32,136 bases of DNA from NCBI GenBank assembly GCA_900547555.1, contig URHG01000028.1, positions 1-32,136 on the forward strand, written 5' to 3'. Of the stretch, positions 24,076 through 31,899 are shown piece after piece; within the stretch, counting starts at the first letter, position 1; every line of letters begins with the position of its first letter. The notes below the pieces were generated by a model. The model saw only the letters and a program-made list of their open reading frames with translations. It ran no database searches and had not been told where the DNA came from. The stretch comes from an uncultured Porphyromonadaceae bacterium. GTDB lineage: Bacteria > Bacteroidota > Bacteroidia > Bacteroidales > UBA11471. A program made the translations under genes and the position numbers.

Positions 24076-26136
24076 ATGGAAATATCATTTCGTCCTATCA
24101 CTCTTGAATCGCGATCTGAAATCGTTCGTTACACGTTGTTCGGGCTTTATCGTAATTGCGATTTTGCCTTTGCCAATATGTACAGTTGGTGTTTCCTTTA
24201 TGGCAGCGAGTATGCTGTTGTCGAGGATACGTTGTTTGTGCGGTTTTATATCGATAATCATCGTCCCGCTTATATGATTCCGCAAGGAGCATTACCATTG
24301 CAGGATAGTATAGAAATGTTGCAGGCCGATGCCCGGAATTTGGGACATACCTTATGTTTGCTCGGTGTCTCGGAAGAAGGTCGTACGGCCTTGAACAATG
24401 CTTTTCCCGAACGGTTTCGTTTTGTTGTCGAGCGTGATTATGCCGATTACATCTATTTGAGGGAAGATTTGGCGACACTCTCGGGAAAACGATACCAATC
24501 GAAAAGAAATCATATCAACCAGTTTGTCAAAAAATACCCCGACTATCGTTATTTGCCTCTTACACCGGAACTGGTTCCCGAATGTTTGCGCTTTGGAAAA
24601 TTATGGTTAGAGGGTAGTCAGCCCGAGTATGCCGAAGGCCTGTCGAACGAACGCCGGGCTATAACCCGGGCGTTGACGCATTTCGATGAGTTGGGTTTGC
24701 AAGGCGGTACATTGTGGGTCGGCGATAAGATGGTGGCATTTACCTATGGGTCGCCTATTACGCACGATACCTTTGGTGTCCATGTCGAGAAGGCCGATGC
24801 CTCTGTCGATGGTGCGTATGCGATGATCAACCGTGAGTTTGTCCGTTCTATACCCGGGTCGTATGTATATGTCAATCGGGAAGAAGATCTCGGCATACCC
24901 GGTTTACGGCAGGCGAAACTTTCGTATCAACCGTTCCGTTTGCAGGAAAAGATGGCGGCGTTTTATTCGCATAGTGGAACAAGAGACAAGGAACAGATTT
25001 TATCCGGGAGTACGGCTGTTTCCGATCCATTGATATTGCGCCGGGCAACAGCCGCAGATAAGTCGGCTGTTATGGATTTGTGGCAGACCTGTTTCCATGA
25101 CGATCCACGTTTTCTCGAACTTTTCTTTTCCCGCAAGTTTTCTCCCGACAGGTGTTGTGTCGTTGTTCGCGGAGAGAAACTTTGTGCGGCATTGCAGCAT
25201 CTGCCATATACGCTGTCGTTGTGGGGTGGAGAAGAGGCGTTGTCTTATTGGGCCGGATTGTCGACCTATCCCGAAGAGCGCGGTCGCGGATTCATGGGTG
25301 CGTTGATGACTCATGCTTTTACCTTGTTGCGTCGCAGGGGATTCTCGCTGGTTTCTCTGATTCCGGCAGAGGCGTCTCTGTATGATTATTACGGGCGTTT
25401 CGGATTTGAAACGGCATTTTATTGCAGGAAATATCTTTATGAGATAAGTGGGGAGGTGTCAGCGTCGGATGTTGCGCTCGACAATACGTTCGATAGCGAG
25501 TGGTTGAGTGCGGAATGGCATCGGCTCACGATGGCGTATTCTTGCAGCGTGTTGCATGATGCCGATGATTTCGAGGTGATTCGTACCGATGTACGGTTGG
25601 CAGGAGGTGATGTTTGGGCCTCTTCGGTCGGTGGAACGGCTACGGCAGCAGCCGTTGTGGTTCCCCGGAGAGACTCGTTGATTATTCTCGATGTTTGTGC
25701 CGACGGAGAAATGGCGATGGTCGGAATCATTTCGGCTCTTTGTCGCCGGTATTCGCCGAGACGGTTGACACTTTCGTTGCCCGACGGCAGCGAAGTCGGA
25801 GAGACCCTTCCTTCCCTTTTATCGGGATTTGCTTTGAAGTCGTCCGAAAGGGTTGCATCGGGCATGATGCGTATCGTCGATGCGGAAACACTGCTCGGCC
25901 GGTATGCCGATGCTTATCCGAACAGGACGCATACGATACGTCTGAGAGATGATATCTTGCCTTCCAACTCGGGGATATATACGATAAAAGAGGGGTGCTC
26001 AGAAAAGCAACCCCTCTTGTTATCGGGAGCAGATACCGTATGTGATTATGATTTCGATATTCGGGCATTGACCCGATGGTTGTTTCTCGAAAAAATCGAT
26101 ACGGCTCCTTACATGTCGCTGATGCTCAGCGAATGA
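24076..26136 (+). CDS. Two-domain protein: DUF2156 (lysyl-phosphatidylglycerol-synthase-like) fused to GNAT acetyltransferase
   Basis: A 686-aa cytoplasmic fusion. The N-terminal part (about 1-295) is a DUF2156/LPG-synthase C-terminal-like domain: SGKRYQSKRNHINQFVKKYP (about 135-155), then PEYAEGLSNERRAI and YVNREEDLGIPGLRQAKLSYQP (about 270-292). Such domains use a GNAT-like fold to transfer aminoacyl groups. The middle (about 318-480) is a GNAT domain, with acetyl-CoA loop STYPEERGRGFMGALM and YDYYGRFGFE. The C terminus (about 490-686) resembles the Eis-type sterol-carrier-like tail, with LPSNSGIYTI. An ATG start near the promoter box was chosen over the upstream TTG. It converges on lgt with 3 bases between stop codons. 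Substrates unknown. Confidence 0.85.
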   Translation: MEISFRPITLESRSEIVRYTLFGLYRNCDFAFANMYSWCFLYGSEYAVVEDTLFVRFYIDNHRPAYMIPQGALPLQDSIEMLQADARNLGHTLCLLGVSEEGRTALNNAFPERFRFVVERDYADYIYLREDLATLSGKRYQSKRNHINQFVKKYPDYRYLPLTPELVPECLRFGKLWLEGSQPEYAEGLSNERRAITRALTHFDELGLQGGTLWVGDKMVAFTYGSPITHDTFGVHVEKADASVDGAYAMINREFVRSIPGSYVYVNREEDLGIPGLRQAKLSYQPFRLQEKMAAFYSHSGTRDKEQILSGSTAVSDPLILRRATAADKSAVMDLWQTCFHDDPRFLELFFSRKFSPDRCCVVVRGEKLCAALQHLPYTLSLWGGEEALSYWAGLSTYPEERGRGFMGALMTHAFTLLRRRGFSLVSLIPAEASLYDYYGRFGFETAFYCRKYLYEISGEVSASDVALDNTFDSEWLSAEWHRLTMAYSCSVLHDADDFEVIRTDVRLAGGDVWASSVGGTATAAAVVVPRRDSLIILDVCADGEMAMVGIISALCRRYSPRRLTLSLPDGSEVGETLPSLLSGFALKSSERVASGMMRIVDAETLLGRYADAYPNRTHTIRLRDDILPSNSGIYTIKEGCSEKQPLLLSGADTVCDYDFDIRALTRWLFLEKIDTAPYMSLMLSE
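25982..26025 (+). repeat. Hairpin-forming inverted repeat inside the fusion gene
   Basis: CGATAA-AAGAGGGGT-GCT (25982-25999) pairs with AGC-ACCCCTCTT-TTATCG (26006-26025), with single unpaired A (26009) and G (26019), giving an 18-bp stem and a 6-base loop. It is coding sequence near the 3' end, without a following T run, so it is not a standard terminator. Confidence 0.6.
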
Positions 26137-26139
26137 TTA

Positions 26140-27006
26140 TTATTTTTTTTGTCGGGATACCGGTATTTCGATACGCCCCGGTACAATAGGCCGTCGCAAA
26201 GCTCTGACGATAAGCCATACACCGGCGATGACGAAAGGTATGCTGAGCCATTGACCCATATTGAGGAGCATATCAGCTTCGAAGGCTTCTTGGTCATTCT
26301 TGACGAACTCGATGAAGAAGCGGCTGAGAAATACGCCGACGAAGAAGATCCCGAGTATCAGTCCGGGGCGATCGCCCGCACGACGTTTCCAATACATATA
26401 CATGAGCAACCCGAAAACAGCGAAGTAACACAATGCTTCATAGATTTGCGTCGGGTGCGACGGTTCGGTGAAGATGGGTTGTGCGCCGTAAGTATGCCAC
26501 ACACTCACATTTTCGATAAATCGGAAGCCCCAGGGCAAAGAGGTTGCATGTCCGTAGATTTCGTGGTTCATGAGATTGCCCATGCGGATAAGGGCGCCGA
26601 CAAGAGCCGTAGGAATAGCCAGCCGGTCGACGGCCCATAACATATCGCGGTGGGTAACCCTTCGGGAGAAAATGTAAAGAGCGATGAGGATACCTATCGT
26701 TCCTCCATGGCTGGCAAGTCCTCCTTCCCATATTTTAAGAATGTCCAGCGGGTGAGCCGAATAATATTCCCAACCGTAGAATAGGCAATGACCCAGTCGA
26801 GACCCGATGATTGTCGCTACGATTGTATATATGAAAGCCTTGTCGCACCACCCGGCAGGGGCATTGTCGTGCTTGTAAATGCGCTCTTCTATGGCATAGC
26901 CCACGAGAAATCCAACGGCGAAAAAGAGTCCGTACCAGCGAACTTCACGCCCGAAGATAGAGAATATCGCCGGGTCGGCCGTCCAAGTAATGGCGTCGAT
27001 CAACAT
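26140..27006 (-). CDS. lgt: Prolipoprotein diacylglyceryl transferase
   Basis: A 288-aa inner-membrane enzyme that moves a diacylglyceryl group from phosphatidylglycerol to the lipobox cysteine of prolipoproteins, the first step of lipoprotein maturation. Around seven membrane helices are visible. The Lgt signature is present in GSRLGHCLFY (about 88-97), GGLASHGGTIG (about 114-124) and ALIRMGNLMNHEIYG (about 157-171), with conserved Arg, Asn and Glu. The start ATG is 9 bases after the ddh stop, so the two genes are probably one transcript. The SusD-type and Mx1-type lipoproteins in the window would be its clients. Confidence 0.96.
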   Translation of the reverse strand: MLIDAITWTADPAIFSIFGREVRWYGLFFAVGFLVGYAIEERIYKHDNAPAGWCDKAFIYTIVATIIGSRLGHCLFYGWEYYSAHPLDILKIWEGGLASHGGTIGILIALYIFSRRVTHRDMLWAVDRLAIPTALVGALIRMGNLMNHEIYGHATSLPWGFRFIENVSVWHTYGAQPIFTEPSHPTQIYEALCYFAVFGLLMYMYWKRRAGDRPGLILGIFFVGVFLSRFFIEFVKNDQEAFEADMLLNMGQWLSIPFVIAGVWLIVRALRRPIVPGRIEIPVSRQKK

Positions 27007-27015
27007 GAGATGGAA

Positions 27016-27912
27016 TTAAACAAGATGTTTGATTAGATCTTCGCGCTCGCCGTAGAGCATGTCGATGACGGGAATTTCGATCATCGTATAGCAACCCGGT
27101 TGTTGGCGGAACGATGCCCGGGCCACACCTACGAGGATTTGTGCCGTAAGAGCGGGGTTGTTGATTTTCATGTTGAACTCCAAAATCTGGTTTTGCGTTT
27201 TTCCCGATACGCCTTTGCGTATCATGTGTACGCCGTGTCCCATATCAAGGAGATCGTTGACGCATTCCACCTGCATGACGTGTGTTTCATCGTTTACGAA
27301 ATAAGGATCGCTTTTGATGGCTTTGGCTACGTCGTCGAATTTATATCCGTCTTTCAACTCGATATATACCATACGGCGGTGAATACCTGTCCCTAAGGGA
27401 ATGGTCATGGAGAGGGCGGCATTTACACCTTCTACGGCTTTTACGGCAACCGTATGACCCATACTCATACCCGGACCGAAATTGGTATAGGTAATGCCTT
27501 TGGGGACAGCAGCTTGCATGAGGGCTCGCACAATCGAATCGCTACCCGGATCCCAGCCGGCGGCTGTGATTGCTACGGTATCGTGTTTTTTACAGATGGC
27601 GTCGAGTCGATTGCGGAGGCCGGCTATCTGTGTGTGTATGTCGAAACTATCGACCGTATGAATACCTCGTGCAAGTATTTTCTCGGCGAATTCTTCGACT
27701 TTACGCGTCGGCGTGCATAATACGGCTACGTCGATATTTTTCAATTCGTCGATGTCGGAAACGACAGAATAATTTTTCAATTCATCGGGGACATTAGTCG
27801 CATCTCGGCGAACGATACCTGCAATTTCGAAATCGGGTGCGGCCGATAATGCGTCGAGTACATACTTTCCAATGTTGCCATAACCAACGATGGCTGCTCT
27901 CATTTTTTTCAT
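27016..27912 (-). CDS. ddh: meso-Diaminopimelate D-dehydrogenase
   Basis: A 298-aa NADPH-dependent enzyme that makes meso-diaminopimelate directly from tetrahydrodipicolinate in one step, for lysine and peptidoglycan synthesis; typical of Bacteroidetes. The Rossmann loop RAAIVGYGNIGKYV is at 5-18, the NADP region VVRRD-like IVRRDA near 32-38, and the dinucleotide/substrate regions CTPTRKVEEFAEKI, ITAAGWDPGSDSIVRALMQA and NFGPGMSMGHTVAVKAV are all conserved. The start could be ATG 27912 or the ATG three codons later (27903). A -7 box lies 52 bases upstream. lgt follows. Confidence 0.95.
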   Translation of the reverse strand: MKKMRAAIVGYGNIGKYVLDALSAAPDFEIAGIVRRDATNVPDELKNYSVVSDIDELKNIDVAVLCTPTRKVEEFAEKILARGIHTVDSFDIHTQIAGLRNRLDAICKKHDTVAITAAGWDPGSDSIVRALMQAAVPKGITYTNFGPGMSMGHTVAVKAVEGVNAALSMTIPLGTGIHRRMVYIELKDGYKFDDVAKAIKSDPYFVNDETHVMQVECVNDLLDMGHGVHMIRKGVSGKTQNQILEFNMKINNPALTAQILVGVARASFRQQPGCYTMIEIPVIDMLYGEREDLIKHLV

Positions 27913-27963
27913 TTTGTTATGTATTTTATCATTAATGAGTTGAAAATGTCTCTTTTTGTGCTA

Positions 27964-27971
27964 CAAAGGTA
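27964..27971 (-). promoter_or_regulatory. Promoter -7 box for ddh-lgt
   Basis: TACCTTTG on the minus strand, followed by TAG, 52 bases upstream of ddh. It is divergent from the yjbQ promoter, whose -33 begins 26 bases away. Confidence 0.6.
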
Positions 27972-27996
27972 GCTTTTTTATTTGAATAACGGTGAT

Positions 27997-28026
27997 TTTG
28001 ATGCTAAAAATTTATTTGTATCTTTG
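27997..28026 (+). promoter_or_regulatory. Promoter of yjbQ
   Basis: A -33 TTTG (27997-28000) and -7 TATCTTTG (28019-28026) separated by 18 bases. The start codon follows at 28049. It shows that the longer open frame from 27992 is not the real start. Confidence 0.7.
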
Positions 28027-28048
28027 CTTGTGGAAAATCTTTGCATTT

Positions 28049-28459
28049 ATGATACGTCAGCAACTTATCGTCATACCGGCTCGTTGTCGGGGATACCATT
28101 TGATAACCAGCATGATATTAAAGACGTTGGGCGAATTGCCCGATGCCGGCTTGCTCAATCTTTTTATCCAGCATACCTCAGCGGCTCTTACCATCAATGA
28201 AAATGCCGATCCTTCGGTACGCACCGATTTCGAATCGGCCGTAAATCGCATTGTTCCCGAGGGAGCATCTTATTATACCCATACGCTGGAAGGAGACGAC
28301 GATATGCCTGCCCATGTCAAGAGCTCGTTGTTCGGCCCCTCGCTCACTATACCCGTTCGGGACGGTCGGCTGGCTCTCGGTACGTGGCAGGGTATTTATC
28401 TGTGCGAGTTCCGTGATTATGGAGGAGACCGCCGCATTTTGGTGACGTTGTATTATTGA
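28049..28459 (+). CDS. YjbQ-family (UPF0047) protein
   Basis: A 136-aa cytoplasmic protein of the YjbQ/UPF0047 family, for which thiamin-phosphate synthase-like activity has been reported in some members but no settled role. The core is complete: GYHLITSMI, LLNLFIQHTSAALTINENADPSVRTD (about 38-62), the two-histidine region HTLEGDDDMPAHVKSSLFG (about 79-97) and the C-terminal LGTWQGIYLCEFRDYGGDRRI. ATG 28049 was chosen because it matches the usual family start and lies 22 bases downstream of a well-formed promoter. It overlaps the converging cytidylate-kinase-like gene by 7 bases. Confidence 0.9.
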   Translation: MIRQQLIVIPARCRGYHLITSMILKTLGELPDAGLLNLFIQHTSAALTINENADPSVRTDFESAVNRIVPEGASYYTHTLEGDDDMPAHVKSSLFGPSLTIPVRDGRLALGTWQGIYLCEFRDYGGDRRILVTLYY

Positions 28460-29094
28460 GGGGGAAGGAGCGCACCGTATTTGTCGAGTTGGACAAGTCT
28501 TTTTTCTACGAAATCCCGTATCAGGCGAGCTGTTTCTTCCGGCCCTAAAATAGAGGAGTTTACCGACAGGTCGTACGATGAAGATACACCCCATTCCTTG
28601 TCGGAATAAAAGTTGTAATACCCGGCTCTTCTTTTGTCGATTTTCATTGCTTTTTCCATTGCCTCTTTTTCCGACAGGAATTCGTTTTTCTGAATTCGGG
28701 CGATACGGTCATTCATGGCGGCATGTATGAATACCGAAATGCAACGCGGGTTTTCCCGTAAGATGTAATCGGCGCAACGGCCTACGATGACACAAGAGTG
28801 CTTACGGGCGATATTCTGTATCACGTCGGCTTGCAACTTGAAGATATTTTCATTGCAAAGCGACCCCTCATAATTGAATGAAGAAAAACCTAACATGGCG
28901 TGATAGAGACCCGTCGGTGTCGTTTCATCGGCTTTTTCGAAATAATGCGGATCGATGCCGCTCTCTTTGGCAGCTTCCTGCATCAACTCCTTATCGTAAT
29001 AGTCGATATTCATGAGTCGGGAAAGTTGTCTCCCGATTTCCCGGCCTCCGCTTCCGAACTGCCGGCCGATGGTTATGATAAAATTCTCATTCAT
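28453..29094 (-). CDS. Cytidylate kinase-like family protein
   Basis: A 213-aa P-loop kinase of the cytidylate-kinase-like group. The N-terminal loop TIGRQFGSGGREIGRQLS (8-25) departs from the normal Walker A of Cmk but is what the Bacteroidetes/Firmicutes cytidylate-kinase-like family shows. Also seen are YYDKELMQEAAKESG, VIVGRCADYIL (about 96-106, NMP-binding region) and a lid-like KIDKRRAGYYNFYSDKEWG (about 145-165). The start at 29094 fits the motif position and a promoter box just upstream; a longer frame from 29157 would cross that promoter. The nucleotide substrate is not established for this group. Its stop overlaps the yjbQ stop region. Confidence 0.88.
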   Translation of the reverse strand: MNENFIITIGRQFGSGGREIGRQLSRLMNIDYYDKELMQEAAKESGIDPHYFEKADETTPTGLYHAMLGFSSFNYEGSLCNENIFKLQADVIQNIARKHSCVIVGRCADYILRENPRCISVFIHAAMNDRIARIQKNEFLSEKEAMEKAMKIDKRRAGYYNFYSDKEWGVSSSYDLSVNSSILGPEETARLIRDFVEKRLVQLDKYGALLPPQ

Positions 29095-29117
29095 AATAAC
29101 AGGCTTTTTTCTGCACA

Positions 29118-29125
29118 CAAATATA
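29118..29125 (-). promoter_or_regulatory. Putative -7 box for the cytidylate-kinase-like gene
   Basis: TATATTTG on the minus strand, followed by TG, 24 bases upstream of the ATG at 29094. No good -33. Confidence 0.5.
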
Positions 29126-29286
29126 CAATCTTTACCCGTAAGCCGGTTACGGTACAAGCTTAAAAAATTTTTTACGATTCAGACTTCTTTCTCTGTGTAA
29201 AAGCCTGCCTTTTTTGTCAGTTCGTTATCGCTTGGGAGAAAAGCCATAAAAACTGTTATACGCTAATTGTTTTGTCGGAAAATATG

Positions 29287-29294
29287 TACATTTG
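29287..29294 (+). promoter_or_regulatory. Putative -7 box for the TPR-protein gene
   Basis: TACATTTG, 36 bases upstream of the ATG at 29331, with TTG (29267-29269) 17 bases before it. It overlaps the TTG at 29292 and therefore argues for the ATG start. Confidence 0.5.
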
Positions 29295-29330
29295 TACAAC
29301 CTTGCGGTAAATTGCGGCAAGCCGATACAA

Positions 29331-31421
29331 ATGATGTGTAAAACCATGTGCCGACGTCTGTTTCTCTATCTGTTGCTGTTGCCTTGTTGCATATGGCAGG
29401 CGGCGGCTCAACTCAATACCGAACGCATTACCTATATCGGTCGCAATGCGCTTTATTTCGAGGATTATGTGTTGGCTATACAGTATTTCAATCGGGTCAT
29501 ACAAGTAAAACCCTATTTGGCCGATCCCTATTTTTATCGTTCGGTTGCCAAGTTGAGCCTCGAAGATTTTAGAGGGGCAGAGGAAGATGCGACCGAGGCG
29601 ATCGAGCGGAATCCGTTTATTGTAGATGCCTATCAGGTGCGGGGAATCGCCCGGCAGAATACCGGGAATTATCAGGGAGCAATAGATGATTATGCGGCAG
29701 GCTTGCGTTATGCGCCTGAAAATAGGCAGATGTTGCTCAATAAGGCTATCGCCGAAGTTCAGTCTGAACAATATACCCAAGCCGACAGTTCTTTTTCCCG
29801 GCTTATCGCCATGCACCCCTCTTATTACAATGCCTATGTGAGCCGGGGACAGTATCGCATTATGCGAGGAGATACGTTGGCGGCTCTTGCCGATCTCGAC
29901 AAAGCCATAGAGGTCGATAAGTACCGGGCGCAGGCCTATGCTCAGCGCGGCGTACTGACGGCTATTTATAAGCATGATTACGATGCGGCTTTGACCGATA
30001 TCGACAAGGCCTTGCGTTTGGAACCGAATACCCCTTCGTATTATATCAATCGGGCGCTGATACATTATTATCGTGAAGACCTGCGCGGGGCGATGGACGA
30101 TTACGATAAAGTACTCCGTCTCGAACCCTCCAATCTTATTGCCCGTTATAATCGGGGACTGCTCTCACTGACAGTCGGAGCGAAAAACGATGCCCTTGCC
30201 GATTTCAATTATTATTTGCAACGGGAGCCCGATAACCTTATTGCCCGTTATAATCGAGCTATTTTGTTGAGCGATTTGGGCGAATACCGGTCTGCGGTAG
30301 GAGATTTCGATGCCGTGCTCGAAGCTTATCCCGATTTTTATCAAGGATTTTACGCCCGCTCCGAGGCGAAACGTTTGTCAGGCGATATGGCCGGCGGCAA
30401 AAAAGATTATGAACGGGCCATGACGCTTTATGAAGAATCGAAAAAACGCCGTTCCGATGTTGTTCGGAACGATGACGGAACAGAAAGCGATACAGATAAA
30501 GTGCGGAAGGAGTCAGATCGAAATATCAATAAATTCGATCGCCTTTTGGTCGCCGACAATACAGCCGATGTAGAACAAGAATACACCAGTGAAATACGTG
30601 GGCGTATACAAGACCGTGCGCAGAAGGTCGAGATATTCCCGCTGTTTACGCTTACTTACTATGAGAAGGGCGATGCCGTGCGACGGAATGTTTCTTATGT
30701 GCCCGAGTTGGCCGAACTCAATCGTGCCCGGTTGTTCGGCAAGCGTCTTTTGCTTTCCAATACGGCCCAACCGCTCGATTCGTTGCAGGCTTTGTCGCAT
30801 TTCAATTCTGTATCCGATTATTCGCGACTTATCGGTATCAATCCGTCCAATCCTGTTCCTTACTTTGGTCGGGCGATCGACTTCATGTTGTTACAGGATT
30901 TCGATAATGCGCTTGCCGACCTCGACCAAGTTGTGGCGTTGAGTCCCGATTTCATGTTCGCCTATTTCCTTCGGGCGTATGTCCGTTATAAGCAGATCGA
31001 TTATCTTCTTTCTACAACGACGAACCCCGAGAGTCGTGCGTCATATTCCATATCATCGACGCCCGGCGTGAAGGCACAACCGAGCAAACTTTCCGATCTC
31101 GGCTTGGTGAGGGAGCCTTCGAGTGTCGAGTATGAAATGGTTTTGCACGATTATGACATGGCGATTGCTTTGGCCCCCGATTTCGCCTATAACTATTATA
31201 ATAGAGCCAATGTACGATGCAGTAGGCAGGATTTCAAAGCAGCGGTTGCCGATTATACGGCGGCGATCGAACGCAATCCCGATTTTGCCGAAGCCTATTA
31301 TAATCGAGGTCTCGTCTATATCTATCTCGGACAGAACGATGAGGGAATAGCCGATTTGAGCAAAGCCGGAGAATTGGGTGTCGTGTCGGCCTATAATGTC
31401 ATTAAACGCCTCAGCGATTGA
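29331..31421 (+). CDS. Exported tetratricopeptide-repeat protein
   Basis: A 696-aa TPR protein with a signal peptide (MMCKTMCRRLFLYLLLLPCC, cleavage near QAAA about 27). Two cysteines (CC) in the hydrophobic stretch make a lipoprotein possible, but AAAQ cleavage looks more likely. About nine TPR units in the first 370 residues follow the pattern A-Y-x-NRG-x-x-x-x-x-GxxxxAxxDxxxAIxxxP (for example YNRGLLSLTVGAKNDALADF). A charged linker (about 375-430, KKRRSDVVRNDDGTESDTDK) leads to a non-TPR stretch and then three or more further TPRs up to the C terminus (AYYNRGLVYIYLGQNDEGIA). Such proteins act as periplasmic scaffolds; the partner cannot be named. ATG 29331 or 29334 are both possible. Confidence 0.88.
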   Translation: MMCKTMCRRLFLYLLLLPCCIWQAAAQLNTERITYIGRNALYFEDYVLAIQYFNRVIQVKPYLADPYFYRSVAKLSLEDFRGAEEDATEAIERNPFIVDAYQVRGIARQNTGNYQGAIDDYAAGLRYAPENRQMLLNKAIAEVQSEQYTQADSSFSRLIAMHPSYYNAYVSRGQYRIMRGDTLAALADLDKAIEVDKYRAQAYAQRGVLTAIYKHDYDAALTDIDKALRLEPNTPSYYINRALIHYYREDLRGAMDDYDKVLRLEPSNLIARYNRGLLSLTVGAKNDALADFNYYLQREPDNLIARYNRAILLSDLGEYRSAVGDFDAVLEAYPDFYQGFYARSEAKRLSGDMAGGKKDYERAMTLYEESKKRRSDVVRNDDGTESDTDKVRKESDRNINKFDRLLVADNTADVEQEYTSEIRGRIQDRAQKVEIFPLFTLTYYEKGDAVRRNVSYVPELAELNRARLFGKRLLLSNTAQPLDSLQALSHFNSVSDYSRLIGINPSNPVPYFGRAIDFMLLQDFDNALADLDQVVALSPDFMFAYFLRAYVRYKQIDYLLSTTTNPESRASYSISSTPGVKAQPSKLSDLGLVREPSSVEYEMVLHDYDMAIALAPDFAYNYYNRANVRCSRQDFKAAVADYTAAIERNPDFAEAYYNRGLVYIYLGQNDEGIADLSKAGELGVVSAYNVIKRLSD

Positions 31422-31524
31422 TCCTATTGTCGTTCCGGCGACCGTAAGAAAGAATTCCTCAAAATACATGTCAGACGCACAGCGTCGAAGAATCTCAAAT
31501 AAAGTACAGCTTATCCTTGCCGTA

Positions 31525-31596
31525 TGTCATTCTGAAAGGCTTTGCCTTGAAGAATCCCGTATGGTAAGAGATCTCTCACTTTCATTCGAGATGACA
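31525..31596. repeat. Palindromic repeat unit 1
   Basis: A 72-base unit bounded by TGTCATTCTGA and GAGATGACA, which are near inverted copies. It contains GAAGAATCCC, as unit 2 does. Confidence 0.7.
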
Positions 31597-31600
31597 GAAA

Positions 31601-31695
31601 TGTCATTCTGAACGAAGCATAAGCGAAGTGAAGAATCCCAATCAATAAAGAGCCGGAGATTCCTCGTCGGCTTATCGGCCTCGCTCGGAATGACA
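31601..31695. repeat. Palindromic repeat unit 2
   Basis: A 95-base unit with ends TGTCATTCTGAACGAAG and CTCGGAATGACA. Internal GAAGAATCCC and GAGATTCCTC are near inverted copies, so nearly the whole unit can fold. Confidence 0.75.
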
Positions 31696-31719
31696 AGGGG
31701 AGACAGTCCTCGAAAACGT

Positions 31720-31799
31720 TGTCATTCTGAATGAAATGAAGAGTTTCAACCAAAGAAAAGATAAATATGAGATTCCTCACATGCGTTCGGAATGATACA
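31720..31799. repeat. Palindromic repeat unit 3
   Basis: An 80-base unit starting TTGTCATTCTGAATGAA and ending CGGAATGATACA, with internal GAGATTCCTC. The inner 5' half is more diverged than in unit 2. Confidence 0.7.
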
Positions 31800-31803
31800 T
31801 GTC

Positions 31804-31883
31804 TGTCATACTGAGCGATAATGAAGCATCTTTACCAAAACGAGTAAAAGTAAGAGATTCCTCGCTCACGCTTCAAAATGACA
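31804..31883. repeat. Palindromic repeat unit 4
   Basis: An 80-base unit with ends TGTCATACTGAGCG and CAAAATGACA, containing AGAGATTCCTCGCTC, which matches unit 2. Confidence 0.7.
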
Positions 31884-31899
31884 TTTAAGCGCAGAAGAC

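Noticed and set aside
29256..30065. A 269-codon minus-strand frame over the TPR gene
   Set aside because: Its apparent repeats are the antisense of the TPR units.
31525..31883. CRISPR array
   Set aside because: The units are palindromic, diverged and of unequal length, with no constant short repeat separated by unique spacers and no cas genes.
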